64,000 nucleotides of DNA from Hyphomicrobiales bacterium (GCA_900473045.1 UCKS01000048.1:1-64000); one strand, 5' to 3'; shown: positions 44,460 to 53,966, counted from the stretch's first letter. The notes: generated by a model from the sequence alone, not told the origin. Numbers and translations: made by a program.

Positions 44460-45506
44460 ATGGAAAAAACCGTTCTTGTTGTGACCGATGCCTGGCATCC
44501 GCAGGTGAATGGCGTGGTGCGCACGCTCGATGAACTTGCACGGTCGCTGAAGGAACAGGGCATTGCCATTCACTTCCTGACGCCGGAACGTTTTGCGACG
44601 TTCCCGCTGCCCTTCTATTCCGATATCCGGCTGGCGCTGCCGACGCGGCGGCAGGTGGCTGGCGAAATCGACGCGGTGGCACCCGATTACATCCATATCG
44701 CCACGGAAGGACCGCTTGGTCTTGTGGCACGCGGCATCTGTCTGCGCAGGGGGCTGCCGTTCACGACGAGCTACCACACGCGGTTTCCCGAATTCGTCAG
44801 CGCCCGCCTGCCCATTCCGGAGAGCTGGAGCTATTGGTGGCTGCGCCAGTTTCACAATTCCGGCAACGGCATGATGGTTGCGACCGCTTCGCTCGGAACG
44901 GAAATGGCCGCGCACGGTTTTCACAATATCAAGCGCTGGACGCGGGGCATCGATACCACGCTGTTTGATCCGGCACGCCGTCAGGACCTGCCATTTCCGC
45001 GCCCGATCTTCCTCAATGTCGGACGCGTGGCCGTGGAGAAGAACCTGCCGGCCTTCCTCGATCTCGACCTGCCCGGCAGCAAGCTTGTCGTCGGCGACGG
45101 GCCTGACCTTGCAGCGTTGCGCCAGCGCTATCCGGACGTGCAGTTCCTCGGCAAGCGCCTGGGCACGGAACTGGCGATGCTCTATGCGTCTGCGGATGTC
45201 TTCGTCTTTCCGAGTCGGGTCGATACATTCGGCAATGTCATTCTGGAAGCGCTCGCCAGCGGCTGCCCGGTCGCCGCCTTTTCGGTGACGGCACCGAAGG
45301 ATATTCTCGGCGATGGCGGTGGCGCACTGTCCAGTGATCTCAGGCAGGCAGCCCTGGCCGCATTGACGCTATCGCGCGAAGATGCCCGGCAAAAGGCGCT
45401 GACGTTCAGCTGGAGCGAATGCGCCCGCCAGTTTCTGTCAAATCTCGCCGGTGTACCCCGCAGCGCCTTTGCCGGGCGCGGCCGGAAGCTGACGTCAGCT
45501 GCGTAG
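44460..45506 (+). CDS. GT4-family glycosyltransferase
   Basis: A 348-residue GT-B enzyme. Seen: the N-terminal acceptor domain TDAWHPQVNGVVRTLDELAR, TEGPLGLVARGICLRRGLPF and TTSYHTRFPEF, and the C-terminal nucleotide-sugar domain with NVGRVAVEKNLPAFL, VVGDGPDLAALR and the donor motif SRVDTFGNVILEALASGCPV. It resembles glycolipid-forming enzymes such as SQD2 and alpha-mannosyltransferases, so a membrane glycolipid product is plausible (inference). The start is the ATG at 44460; 29 upstream open codons do not match the family. Confidence 0.85.
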   Translation: MEKTVLVVTDAWHPQVNGVVRTLDELARSLKEQGIAIHFLTPERFATFPLPFYSDIRLALPTRRQVAGEIDAVAPDYIHIATEGPLGLVARGICLRRGLPFTTSYHTRFPEFVSARLPIPESWSYWWLRQFHNSGNGMMVATASLGTEMAAHGFHNIKRWTRGIDTTLFDPARRQDLPFPRPIFLNVGRVAVEKNLPAFLDLDLPGSKLVVGDGPDLAALRQRYPDVQFLGKRLGTELAMLYASADVFVFPSRVDTFGNVILEALASGCPVAAFSVTAPKDILGDGGGALSSDLRQAALAALTLSREDARQKALTFSWSECARQFLSNLAGVPRSAFAGRGRKLTSAA

Positions 45507-45527
45507 ACAATGCCAAAGGCGAGAAAC

Positions 45528-46454
45528 TTACAGCCCGATCTCGTAGCTCCACGGCGGGTTTGCCCCGGCGCGCGAGACGGTGACGGCGGCGGCCTTGGCG
45601 CCGAGCGCCAGCGCGTCGCGAACAGCACTTTCGCTGAGGTTCGCGACCTGTTCCTTGGTCAGCAGATTGTTCATCTTCAGCGACGCCAGGATGCCGGCAT
45701 CGAAGGTGTCGCCGGCACCGACGGTATCGACGACATCGACCTTTTCGCCCGCAACAGAGACCTTGCCGCGCGTCGTGTAACCGTCGGCCCCATCGGCGCC
45801 CTTGGTGATGACGACGAGTTTCGGGCCACGCTGCAGCCACTTGGCCACCAGTTCGTCATGGGTGCCCTCTTCGCCGAACCAGTCGAGATCCTCGTCGGAG
45901 AATTTGACGATATCGGACATCGCCGCCATCCGCAGCATGCGGGCCTTGTGGGCCTGCGCATCCTTGATGAAGCCGGGGCGGATGTTCGGATCGAAGGAGA
46001 TCACCCGCTTCAGGTGCTCGCGGGTCATCAGCGCTTCGTAAGTGGAGCCGCACGGTTCGGGGATGAGGCTGATGGCACCGAAATGCAGCGCCTCGCAGAA
46101 ATCGCCGAGTGCCGGCAGGTGATCCTTGGTGATCATCCGGCCGGCCGTATTCTCGTCGAAGAAGGCATAGGTTGCCGAGCCATTGACCAGCTTGACGAAG
46201 GCGACGGTGGTGTGCAGCGACAGGGTTGCACAGGGGCCGAAATCGACATTGCTGGATTTCAGCGTCTCGCGCAGCATGTCGCCGAACATGTCGTCGGAGA
46301 GGCCGGTGAAGAAGCCGGTCGGAATGCCAAGGCGTCCGAGCGCGATGGCCGTGTTGAAGATCGCACCGCCGGAATAGGGCGCAAACGCCGTTTCACCCGC
46401 CGTCGTCTGGCGCGGCAGCATGTCGATCAAGGCTTCCCCACAGCAAACGATCAC
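45528..46454 (-). CDS. frk: fructokinase (PfkB family)
   Basis: A 308-residue ribokinase-fold sugar kinase. Seen: CGEALIDMLP at the N-terminus, the GGAIFNTAIALGRLG substrate loop, and the C-terminal anion-hole motif DTVGAGDTFDAG (243-254) with the catalytic base D252. Fructose as substrate is inferred from resemblance to rhizobial Frk, from pgi nearby and from the frc import operon 4 kb away; other ketoses or nucleosides are possible. It is followed on the same strand by no other gene; pyrE is upstream. Confidence 0.85.
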   Translation of the reverse strand: MIVCCGEALIDMLPRQTTAGETAFAPYSGGAIFNTAIALGRLGIPTGFFTGLSDDMFGDMLRETLKSSNVDFGPCATLSLHTTVAFVKLVNGSATYAFFDENTAGRMITKDHLPALGDFCEALHFGAISLIPEPCGSTYEALMTREHLKRVISFDPNIRPGFIKDAQAHKARMLRMAAMSDIVKFSDEDLDWFGEEGTHDELVAKWLQRGPKLVVITKGADGADGYTTRGKVSVAGEKVDVVDTVGAGDTFDAGILASLKMNNLLTKEQVANLSESAVRDALALGAKAAAVTVSRAGANPPWSYEIGL

Positions 46455-46528
46455 GGCGACGTCCTTCCCATACTGGATATTATTTCAATCGATTTAAGCC
46501 AAACCGAGCCGGAATTCCAGCGCCGTTT

Positions 46529-47227
46529 TCAGGCCGTCGCGAGTTCGCTGACGCCACCATTGCGGCCGGACCATTCGAGCGGCGCGTTGAGGAAAGCTTC
46601 GACCTCGAACAGCGTCTTTTCGTCGAACAGTTTCTGCTGCTTGGCAACATCAAGCACGTCCCGCCAGGTGGCGATATTGAGCAGGGTCACTCCCTTGTCC
46701 AGCATCTCGCCGCGCGCCTGCGGGAAGATATCGTAGTAGAACAGGGCAATGCCGTGATCGACAACGCCGCCGGCTGCGCGGATGGCATCGATGAACTTGA
46801 ACATCGAGCCGCCGGCCGTCGTCAGGTCCTCGATGACGAGGACACGGGCGCCTTCCGGCATATGGCCTTCGATCTGAGCGTTGCGGCCATGGCCCTTCGG
46901 TGCTTTGCGGACATAGATCATCGGCAGAGCCAGGCGCTCAGCCAGCATTGCTGCGAAGGGAATGCCTGCGGTTTCGCCACCGGCGATGACGTCGAACTGT
47001 TCGAAACCAGCTTCGCGCAGCACGGTGGCCGCGGCAAAATCCATCACGGCAGAGCGGATGCGCGGATAGGAGATCAGCTTGCGGCAGTCGATATAGACCG
47101 GGCTCGCCATGCCGGACGCCAGCTTGTAGGGCTTGTCGGCGCTGAAATGCACCGCCTTGATTTCCCAGAGCATCTTGGCGACGAGTTCGGCCATCACGGC
47201 CTTGTCGGGAAAGGATGTCTGGATCAT
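46529..47227 (-). CDS. pyrE: orotate phosphoribosyltransferase
   Basis: A 232-residue enzyme that makes OMP from orotate and PRPP in pyrimidine synthesis. Seen: the PRPP motif [20 protein letters not shown], the [11 protein letters not shown] region and the catalytic loop with [16 protein letters not shown]. Length matches the alphaproteobacterial type. pyrC lies 1.6 kb upstream on the same strand, with a VOC protein gene between. Confidence 0.95.
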   Translation of the reverse strand: MIQTSFPDKAVMAELVAKMLWEIKAVHFSADKPYKLASGMASPVYIDCRKLISYPRIRSAVMDFAAATVLREAGFEQFDVIAGGETAGIPFAAMLAERLALPMIYVRKAPKGHGRNAQIEGHMPEGARVLVIEDLTTAGGSMFKFIDAIRAAGGVVDHGIALFYYDIFPQARGEMLDKGVTLLNIATWRDVLDVAKQQKLFDEKTLFEVEAFLNAPLEWSGRNGGVSELATA

Positions 47228-47333
47228 CGGCGGGGCTCCTGCAGCTCGGGATTTTTGTCCCCCGCCGCATAGCAGGTCGGGCCGCGCAATGCCAGAGGTG
47301 GAGGACGCGGCAAAGCCTGCCGCGCCGCCAAAT

Positions 47334-47900
47334 TCAGTCCTTCTGGTCCTCGCCTTGCTGCTGGCAGAAGGTGATGCGGTTGTTGAAGGGATCGATGACC
47401 TCGACCTCCAGCCCCCAGGGCGCCTTTGTCACGCCAGGTTTCATGTAGCGGTAGTTCTTGCCCGCCAGCTCCGCCTGCAGTGCCGCCGCATCCCCAACAC
47501 GGACAAAGGTGCGCGCGCCGGGACTTGCGTCGCCGGCATGTTCGCTCAGATGCAGGATCATGCCTTCCCGGGTGACTTGGCAGTAGAGCGGGAAATTGTC
47601 CCCAAAGCGATGTTCCCAATCGAGCGTGAAACCTAAGAAGCCGCAATAGAACTCCATCGCCTTGGCGACGTCGAAAATGCGGAAGATCGGGATGGGCGGC
47701 TTTATGCCGACATGGCCGTCCTGTTTTTGTACCGGCTTATCCGCCGCGTCGATCTTTGCCGACAGGATATTCCATTGGTCATAGCCGAACTGGCCGGCGA
47801 CGATCTCGAGGGCTTCACTGTGGGAAATTCTGGTATTGCGATCGGCAAAGGCCTGTTTCAGCGCCTTTGCCATCAGTTTTGCATCGCGAAAATCGCGCAT
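47334..47900 (-). CDS. glyoxalase-superfamily protein with N-terminal helical domain
   Basis: A 188-residue protein. Residues 1-60 form a helical domain ([36 protein letters not shown]). Residues 70-180 form a VOC domain ([60 protein letters not shown]). The C-terminal part resembles bleomycin-resistance proteins and the N-terminal part an antitoxin- or DUF-like helical module. The substrate is unknown. It lies 106 bases upstream of pyrE. Confidence 0.75.
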   Translation of the reverse strand: MRDFRDAKLMAKALKQAFADRNTRISHSEALEIVAGQFGYDQWNILSAKIDAADKPVQKQDGHVGIKPPIPIFRIFDVAKAMEFYCGFLGFTLDWEHRFGDNFPLYCQVTREGMILHLSEHAGDASPGARTFVRVGDAAALQAELAGKNYRYMKPGVTKAPWGLEVEVIDPFNNRITFCQQQGEDQKD

Positions 47901-48300
47901 GGTTCATCCTCCGTGTGGCGGCAAACAGGACGATCAGTGCCCGCTCTGCTGACCCGTTCGCCATCAACGCCAAAGACGGGGACGAGAAGGTTTGGATGGA
48001 TGCATTCACCATTCGTGCCGGGGCACTGCGGGGCGGCTGGCCACATCCGGCCAAGCTCATTGTTAGGCGAAGTTTTTTGTCCGATCAAGCCCGGCAGCGG
48101 CCGATTGCAGACCACGGCGCCAGCAGGCTGATCCGGGCCCAGCGAGACCGGGAAATGGCAAAGATTAACTCTTGGTAAGCTAGAGCTACTTTAGGGAAAA
48201 CACCATGATCCGGACACAAACCGGGAGACATATCGGCGATTGAGGCGGACGTTCAACGCGTCGCTGAACGCCTGATGCCCTCCGATCATGAGGTTATCCG
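47901..48300. other. intergenic region without recognised features
   Basis: About 400 bases between divergent genes. Short open frames exist but none has a ribosome site with protein-like composition. A 12-codon frame beginning at the ATG near 48205 is too short to claim. A small inverted repeat CGTTCA/TGAACG lies about 45 bases before the start at 48301. Confidence 0.45.
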
Positions 48301-48804
48301 ATGAAGATTCTCAGCCTTGCCACACTCGCCGCTCTTTCCCTCGCCCCCTTCGTCCTGTCTTCCGCCGCCAACGCCACCACGATGGCGGAATGCAGCACCA
48401 AATACAAAGCTGCGCAAACGGCCGGAAAACTCAATGGAATGAAGTGGAATGACTTCCGCAAAGCGCAATGCGGCAGTGAGGCCGCAGCAGCGACAGCAAC
48501 ACCGGCATCCACGAAAATGGCGGCGAAAAAACCCACCGCGATGAGCACCGATCAGGAACCGACGGCGGCCAATACCGAGAACATGCCGGAACCGGCCAAA
48601 ACCACGGCAAAGGCGCCGAAGGGCGTTGTTTTCCCAAACAAGGTCGATACGAAATATTCGACCGAGACAGCCGGCAAAGCCCGCATGCATACCTGCCTCG
48701 ACCAGTACAAGGCCGACAAGGCGGATAATTCGCTGAACGGCCTCGCCTGGATCCAGAAGGGCGGCGGCTTCTACAGCATCTGCAATTCGAAGCTCAAGTC
48801 CTGA
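48301..48804 (+). CDS. exported protein with two PsiF-like repeats
   Basis: A 167-residue secreted protein with a signal peptide (about 1-26, ending ANA). Two similar modules follow: one at about 29-57 (ECSTKYKAAQ, LNGMKWNDFRKAQC) and one at about 128-163 (HTCLDQYKAD, LNGLAWIQKGGGFYSIC). Each is bounded by Cys and shares the pattern C-x3-YKA...LNG-xx-W. They are joined by an Ala/Thr/Lys-rich linker. The modules recall the PsiF repeat, but the assignment is not certain. Function is unknown; the location is the periplasm. Confidence 0.65.
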   Translation: MKILSLATLAALSLAPFVLSSAANATTMAECSTKYKAAQTAGKLNGMKWNDFRKAQCGSEAAAATATPASTKMAAKKPTAMSTDQEPTAANTENMPEPAKTTAKAPKGVVFPNKVDTKYSTETAGKARMHTCLDQYKADKADNSLNGLAWIQKGGGFYSICNSKLKS

Positions 48805-48827
48805 CCGGGCACCGCCGGCTTCCTGGG

Positions 48828-48845
48828 GGCGGGCTTATGCCCGCC
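48828..48845 (-). terminator. GC hairpin at the end of pyrC
   Basis: GGCGGGC (48828-48834), loop TTAT, GCCCGCC (48839-48845), directly after the pyrC stop. No U-tract is present on the minus strand, so termination strength is doubtful. Confidence 0.45.
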
Positions 48846-48846
48846 T

Positions 48847-49899
48847 TCAGGAAACGGCCCAATGCAGCGGGAACATCGGATCAAACACGGTGACCGTGCC
48901 CGCTTCCGTCTCGATCTTTTCCGGAAATGTGACAGCCTCCGCCTGCTTGCGCAGGGTGATCGTCTCGTCGTTGACCGGCAGGCCATACCAGGCCGGGCCA
49001 TTCAGCGACGTGAAGGCTTCCAGTTTGTCGAGCGCATTTTCCTGCTCGAACACATGCGCAAGGCAGCTCATGGTGTTGATCGAGGTGTAGATACCGGCGC
49101 AGCCGCAGGCGCATTCCTTCAACGGATCGACATGCGGCGCCGAATCCGTGCCGAGGAAGAAGCGGCCGTCGCCGGAGGTCGCGGCGGCCCGCAGCGCAAG
49201 GCGATGCAGTTCGCGCTTGGCAACCGGCAGGCAGTAATAGTGCGGACGGATGCCGCCGACCAGAATGGCGTTGCGGTTGATGATCAGGTGATGGGTGGTA
49301 ATCGAACCGGCAAGGTTGGCCTTGGCCGACTTGATGTAATCGATGCCATCCTTCGTGGTGACATGCTCCATCGTCACCTTCAGTTCCGGCAGGCGGGCGC
49401 GCAGCGGCTCGAGCACGGTTTCGATGAAGACGGCTTCACGATCGAAAATATCGACTTCCGGCGTCGTCACTTCGCCGTGGACGCAGAGCGGCAGGCCGAT
49501 CCTGGCCATGCGCTCCAGTACCGGCATGGCATTTTCGAAATTGCGCACGCCGCCATGCGAATTGGTGGTGGCCCCGGCCGGATAGAGCTTGACCGCCTTG
49601 ATCAGGCCGCTGGCGTGACCGGCCTCAACATCATCCGGGTTGGTGCCTTCGGTGAGATAGAGCGTCATCAGCGGCTCGAAACGATCGCCCTTCGGCAGCA
49701 CCGCCATGATGCGCTCGCGATAGGCCGCCGCATCGGCAGTGGTGACCACCGGCGGCACGAGATTGGGCATGATGATGGCGCGGGCGAAGTGGCGGCTGGT
49801 ATCGCCGATGACACCCTTGAGCATGCCGCCATCGCGCAGATGCAGATGCCAGTCGTCAGGACGGCGGATCGTCAGTTCGGTGACGGGCTGTGGGCTCAT
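48847..49899 (-). CDS. pyrC: dihydroorotase
   Basis: A 350-residue class II dihydroorotase (short, E. coli-like type) that closes the pyrimidine ring. Seen: the metal motif HLHLRDG (HxH) near residue 16, [14 protein letters not shown] with the Lys that is carboxylated to bridge the metals, [23 protein letters not shown] and [10 protein letters not shown] with the active Asp. The start is the ATG at 49899 (GGAG seven bases before); one seven codons earlier lacks a ribosome site. Confidence 0.95.
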   Translation of the reverse strand: MSPQPVTELTIRRPDDWHLHLRDGGMLKGVIGDTSRHFARAIIMPNLVPPVVTTADAAAYRERIMAVLPKGDRFEPLMTLYLTEGTNPDDVEAGHASGLIKAVKLYPAGATTNSHGGVRNFENAMPVLERMARIGLPLCVHGEVTTPEVDIFDREAVFIETVLEPLRARLPELKVTMEHVTTKDGIDYIKSAKANLAGSITTHHLIINRNAILVGGIRPHYYCLPVAKRELHRLALRAAATSGDGRFFLGTDSAPHVDPLKECACGCAGIYTSINTMSCLAHVFEQENALDKLEAFTSLNGPAWYGLPVNDETITLRKQAEAVTFPEKIETEAGTVTVFDPMFPLHWAVS

Positions 49900-50008
49900 G
49901 GGAATTCTCCAAGCACTCATAAATTTTAGAAATGGAGAGCTGAAGCATACAGATGAAGCTGAAACAGAGACGTGGCGTCATTGTTTCTCGCGGTCGAATG
50001 CCTCATTC

Positions 50009-50126
50009 TCCGTCATCCTCGCCCTAGTGGCGGGGATCCAGCGACCCGACGTCTGTCGGGTCAAAGGACTCTTGTCGCCCAAGGACTTGGCGGCTGGATT
50101 CCTGTGACAAGCACAGGAATGACGGA
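50009..50126. repeat. palindromic repeat element with four hairpins
   Basis: Terminal inverted repeats TCCGTCAT (50009-50016) and ATGACGGA (50119-50126) enclose four hairpins. They are ATCCTCGCC/GGCGGGGAT (50015-50037, imperfect), GACCCGAC/GTCGGGTC (50043-50062, perfect 8 bp), a bulged CGCC(C)AAG/CTTGGCG stem further in, and ATTCCTGTG/CACAGGAAT (50098-50120, perfect 9 bp). It lies between pyrC and frcK and looks like a dispersed, non-autonomous rhizobial repeat. Confidence 0.75.
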
Positions 50127-50207
50127 GGAAAAAAGCTCCGTGCCCACCAGCGTTTCAAGGCTCCGATAGCATCATTCCGTGCGATAAAACAATGGAGGAT
50201 CTGTCGT

Positions 50208-50843
50208 TCAGGCCGTTTCGAAAATCTCGATGGCGATATCGGCGGTGCGCGAATTGTCGATGATCCGCTTGCCGTTCGGCAAATCGTTGCCGTAGAGCTT
50301 CCATTCGATGCCTGCGGCATCCAGGCCATAGTGGACCCAGCGCTGCCGCAGCCGCTCCTCCAGAACCTCATAGGATGGCCCGACAAAAATCGACAGGTCG
50401 AACATGCCGTCAAGCCGCGACCAGGGCGCCTCGTCGAGCAAAAGGTAATTGCCCTCCGCCAGGATGATCCGTGTTTCCGGCGATACCGGCCGGGCCGACG
50501 CGATGGCAATTTCGCGGGACCGGTCAAACACCGGGACGAGGACCTCCTCGTCCGCCTTGCGCACCGCCGAAACGATATCGATGAAGGCACGCACGTCGAA
50601 CGTCTCCGGCGCGCCCTTGCGTTTCAACAGGCCGCGCTCTTCCAGAATGCCGTTGTCCATGTGAAAGCCGTCCATCGGCAGCACGGCCGACTTTTCACCA
50701 CGGCGCGTCAACTCTTCCTGCAACGCATCGGCAAGCGTCGACTTGCCGGCCCCGGGAGGGCCGGCAATGGCGACGATCAAGCGGGGCGACGTGCCCGCCT
50801 TTTCGACGATGCTATCCGCAATGGCGGCAAGCGTCATGGTCAT
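50208..50843 (-). CDS. frcK: P-loop kinase FrcK
   Basis: A 211-residue P-loop kinase of the uridine kinase/pantothenate kinase-like group. Seen: Walker A GPPGAGKST (28-36), LPMDGFHMDN with the catalytic Asp, and ILAEGNYLLLDE as in this group. It is the last gene of frcBCAK and overlaps frcA as ATGA. In Sinorhizobium meliloti the same position is held by frcK, a putative kinase that need not be required for fructose uptake. Its substrate is unknown. Confidence 0.85.
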   Translation of the reverse strand: MTMTLAAIADSIVEKAGTSPRLIVAIAGPPGAGKSTLADALQEELTRRGEKSAVLPMDGFHMDNGILEERGLLKRKGAPETFDVRAFIDIVSAVRKADEEVLVPVFDRSREIAIASARPVSPETRIILAEGNYLLLDEAPWSRLDGMFDLSIFVGPSYEVLEERLRQRWVHYGLDAAGIEWKLYGNDLPNGKRIIDNSRTADIAIEIFETA

Positions 50844-51628
50844 GCAGCGGCAGCCTCCGGCGGCACCTTGGCACCGGTCATGAAGGCGACGGCATCCGAC
50901 ATCGTATAGTCCTTCGGATTGATGACACAGAGACGCTTACCGAGCCGGTGGATATGGATGCGGTCCGCCACCTCGAACACATGCGGCATGTTGTGCGAGA
51001 TCAGTACGATCGGCAGTCCACGGGAGCGCACGTCGAGGATAAGTTCCAAAACCTTGCGGCTCTCCTTGACACCGAGCGCTGCTGTCGGCTCGTCAAGAAT
51101 GATCATCTTGGAGCCGAAGGCCGCAGCACGCGCAACCGCCACGCCCTGGCGCTGGCCACCGGACAGTGTCTCCACCGCCTGGTTGATGTTCTGGATCGTC
51201 ATCAGGCCAAGCTCGGAAAGCTTGTCGCGGGCAATCTTGGCCATCTTCGGCCGGTCGAGCATGCGGAAGATCGATCCCATCGGCCCGGCTTTGCGGATCT
51301 CGCGGCCGAGGAACATGTTGTCGGCGATCGACAGCGCCGGTGACAACGCCAGGTTCTGGTAGACGGTTTCGATGCCGGCTTCGCGCGCCTCCAGCGGAGA
51401 ACGGAAGTTGACGACCTTGCCGTCCAGCCGGATTTCGCCCTCGTCCGGATGGACAGCGCCCGAGATCGCCTTGATCAGCGAGGACTTTCCGGCGCCGTTG
51501 TCGCCGATCACGGCAAGGATTTCCCCGGGGTAAAGATCGAAATCGGACTGGTCCAAGGCAGTCACCCGACCATAGCGCTTGACGATGCCTCTTGCCGTCA
51601 AGAGGGGTGCGGTGAGAAGAGGTTCCAT
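50840..51628 (-). CDS. frcA: fructose ABC transporter ATPase FrcA
   Basis: A 262-residue ABC ATPase with a single nucleotide domain, not the tandem type of RbsA/MglA. Seen: Walker A GDNGAGKSS (42-50), the Q-loop in ETVYQNLALSP, the signature LSGGQRQGVAVARA, Walker B MIILDEPTAALGV and the H-loop LISHNMPHV. It energises FrcBC. The start is the ATG at 51628, which overlaps the frcC stop by one base, so translation is coupled. Confidence 0.93.
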   Translation of the reverse strand: MEPLLTAPLLTARGIVKRYGRVTALDQSDFDLYPGEILAVIGDNGAGKSSLIKAISGAVHPDEGEIRLDGKVVNFRSPLEAREAGIETVYQNLALSPALSIADNMFLGREIRKAGPMGSIFRMLDRPKMAKIARDKLSELGLMTIQNINQAVETLSGGQRQGVAVARAAAFGSKMIILDEPTAALGVKESRKVLELILDVRSRGLPIVLISHNMPHVFEVADRIHIHRLGKRLCVINPKDYTMSDAVAFMTGAKVPPEAAAA

Positions 51629-52686
51629 CAGCCTGCTACCTTTCTGATCCACTGGTCGACGCCAACAGCCGTAATGATGAGGACGCCGGTCAACAGGACT
51701 TTCCATTGCGGATCGGCGCCGAGCATGTTGAGGCCCATCGACACCACGCCGACGATGAGAGCACCGAAGAGAGTGCCCAGGATCGAGCCACGCCCGCCGA
51801 ACAGCGAGATACCGCCGATGACCGCAGCCGTAATGGCCTGCAGATTGTAATCCGTGACCGCCCAGGATGGCGAAATCGAGCCATTGCGGCCAATCGACAC
51901 CCAGGCAGCAAGGGCTGCGATGGCCCCGGCAAGGCCGTAGACGCCGAGCAGCACGCCCTTGACCCGGATACCCGACAGTTCCGCCGCTTCGGGATCGTCG
52001 CCGACCGCATAGACGTGGCGCCCCCAGGCGGTGTGATTAAGCGCATACCAGAGCGCCAGCACGGTGATCACCATCATTATCACGCCGAGCGTGAAGACGG
52101 CCGAGCCGAGCTTGAAGCTGGCACCAAAGAGACCGAGTAGCGGTGCTGCAGTCTCGATATCGGCACGGCGGATGGTCTCGTTGGCCGAATAGATATAGTT
52201 GATCGCCGCGATGATGTTCCAGGTGCCCAGCGTCACGATGAAGGGCGGTAACTTCATTCGGGACACCAGGAAACCATTGGCCATGCCGCAGACGGTGCCG
52301 GTGACAAAACCGGCCAAAATGGCCAGCGGTGCCGGCAGACCGTAGGTCACGGCACAATTGCCCATGACAACCGCCGACAGCACCATGATGACGCCGATCG
52401 ACAGGTCGATGCCGGCTGTCAGGATGATCAGCGTCTGCGCAGCACCCAGAATACCGACGACAGCGATCTGCTGCAGGATCAACGTCAGCGTTCCGGCGGT
52501 GAAGAACCGTTCGCCCTTCAGGACGCCGAACACGATGATGGATACAATCAGCACGATGGCCGGAATGGCGGCCGGTGTCGAATGCAGAAAATGTTGGATG
52601 CGCCGCAAAGGCGAACGATCTTCGAATGAAGCGACTGATTTGTCGCTCTGATCCAGTGTTTTTTCGAATTCCTGGACGCTTGTCAT
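51628..52686 (-). CDS. frcC: fructose ABC transporter permease FrcC
   Basis: A 352-residue permease of the RbsC type (branched-chain/monosaccharide family). Seen: a polar N-terminus of about 35 residues, then about nine to ten helices, with LTAGIDLSIGVIMVLSAVVMG, FIVTLGTWNIIAAINYIYS and the family stretch GGISLFGGRGSILGTLFGALIVG (split). The start is the ATG at 52686; a longer open frame includes part of the intercistronic hairpin and is rejected. It lies 104 bases behind frcB. Confidence 0.93.
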   Translation of the reverse strand: MTSVQEFEKTLDQSDKSVASFEDRSPLRRIQHFLHSTPAAIPAIVLIVSIIVFGVLKGERFFTAGTLTLILQQIAVVGILGAAQTLIILTAGIDLSIGVIMVLSAVVMGNCAVTYGLPAPLAILAGFVTGTVCGMANGFLVSRMKLPPFIVTLGTWNIIAAINYIYSANETIRRADIETAAPLLGLFGASFKLGSAVFTLGVIMMVITVLALWYALNHTAWGRHVYAVGDDPEAAELSGIRVKGVLLGVYGLAGAIAALAAWVSIGRNGSISPSWAVTDYNLQAITAAVIGGISLFGGRGSILGTLFGALIVGVVSMGLNMLGADPQWKVLLTGVLIITAVGVDQWIRKVAG

Positions 52687-52733
52687 GACAACGCCTCCCT
52701 CCCAAGAGCCCGGCCTACCAACCGGTTGTTGAA

Positions 52734-52757
52734 AAGGGCGGCCCTGAAACCGCCCTT
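52734..52757 (-). promoter_or_regulatory. hairpin between frcB and frcC
   Basis: AAGGGCGG (52734-52741) and CCGCCCTT (52750-52757) form a perfect 8-bp stem with an eight-base loop; on the minus strand a short TTTT run follows. It may partly terminate or protect the frcB message, giving more binding protein than permease. Confidence 0.6.
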
Positions 52758-52790
52758 CCATATTCATTCTGTGCTGAAAGCCCTAGGGCA

Positions 52791-53816
52791 TCAACCCCAG
52801 CACTTGTCCGTGCCGGCCTTGACGTCGATCGATTCGACACCCTTGGCAGGCTTGTCGGTGACGAGAGCAACGCCTGTGTCGAAGAAGTCCTTGCCTGCCG
52901 TCGGCTTCGGCTTGGTGCCGTCCTTGGCATACTGGGCAATCGCTTCGATGCCGAGCGATGCCATCAGCAGCGGATACTGCTGCGATGTCGCGCCGATGAC
53001 GCCTTCAGCCACCGACTTCACACCTGGGCAACCGCCGTCAACGGAGACGATCAGAACGTCCTTTTCCTTGCCGACAGCCTTCAGCGCTTCATAGGCGCCA
53101 ACTGCGGCCGGTTCGTTGATCGTGTGGATGACGTTGATATCCGGATCCTTCTGGAGAAGGTTTTCCATGGCGGTACGGCCGCCTTCTTCATTGCCGTTGG
53201 TCACGTCATGACCAACGATGCGTGCATCATCTTCATCGCCGATCTTGTTCGGGTCCTTCGGGTCGATGCCGAAGCCGATCATGAAGCCCTGGTCACGCAG
53301 AACGTCGACGGTCGGCTGCGACGGAACGAGATCGAGGAAGCCGATCTTGGCATCCTTGGCCTTGTCGCCGAGCGTTGCAGCAGCCCAGGCGCCGATCAGC
53401 TTGCCGGCCTGCAGGTTGTCCGTCGCAAAGGTTGCGTCGGCAGAGCCGGGCGGATCGAGCGGGGTATCGAGAGCAATGACGAGCAAGCCGGCATCCTGTG
53501 CCTTCTTGACCTGGTCGACGATGGCCTTGGTGTCGGAAGCGGCAATCAGGATACCCTTGGCACCATCGGCGATGCAGGATTCAATCGCTGCGACCTGGCT
53601 GTCATGGTCGCCGTCGACCTTGCCGGCGTAGGACTTCAGGTCAACACCCAGCTCCTTCGCCTTGGCCTCGGCGCCTTCCTTCATCTTGACGAAGAAGGGG
53701 TTGGTATCGGTCTTGGTGATCAGGCAGGCCGAAACGCCGGCAGCCCGAGCGGGGGCAGCAAATACGACGCCAAGCGCCAGCGCGCCGAGAGCGGCGGAAA
53801 CAATAGTCTTCTTCAT
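52791..53816 (-). CDS. frcB: fructose-binding periplasmic protein FrcB
   Basis: A 341-residue periplasmic sugar-binding protein (Peripla_BP_4 fold, RbsB-like) with a signal peptide (about 1-23, ending PARA). Seen: [53 protein letters not shown] with the sugar-contacting Asp, [17 protein letters not shown] and [16 protein letters not shown]. It closely resembles FrcB of S. meliloti, which binds fructose, mannose and ribose. The start is the ATG at 53816 with GGAGGA upstream. It is divergent from the ROK regulator gene. Confidence 0.94.
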   Translation of the reverse strand: MKKTIVSAALGALALGVVFAAPARAAGVSACLITKTDTNPFFVKMKEGAEAKAKELGVDLKSYAGKVDGDHDSQVAAIESCIADGAKGILIAASDTKAIVDQVKKAQDAGLLVIALDTPLDPPGSADATFATDNLQAGKLIGAWAAATLGDKAKDAKIGFLDLVPSQPTVDVLRDQGFMIGFGIDPKDPNKIGDEDDARIVGHDVTNGNEEGGRTAMENLLQKDPDINVIHTINEPAAVGAYEALKAVGKEKDVLIVSVDGGCPGVKSVAEGVIGATSQQYPLLMASLGIEAIAQYAKDGTKPKPTAGKDFFDTGVALVTDKPAKGVESIDVKAGTDKCWG

Positions 53817-53937
53817 GAAATCCTCCCAAGGATTGAAAAATGGCACCGGCGAACCGGTCGTCAGGCCTCGCCCACCGCAACATCTCCTCTGAGCGGGTGG
53901 CGCTTCCGGACACAAAACAAACATCAAAATGAAATGC

Positions 53938-53966
53938 TGTCAATAAATAAATCAAATTGAATTATT
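53938..53966. promoter_or_regulatory. frcB promoter element and FrcR operator palindrome
   Basis: A 21-bp palindrome at 53946-53966, halves AATAAATCAA and TTGAATTATT around a central A, with only two symmetric mismatch positions. It directly abuts TTGACA read on the minus strand (53943-53938), a fitting -35 element for frcB. ROK repressors bind AT-rich palindromes of this size, so FrcR is the likely ligand. Confidence 0.6.

Noticed and set aside
50024-50590. A 188-codon minus-strand frame running out of frcK through the palindromic repeat
   Set aside because: It is out of frame with frcK and reads through the repeat; it is chance.
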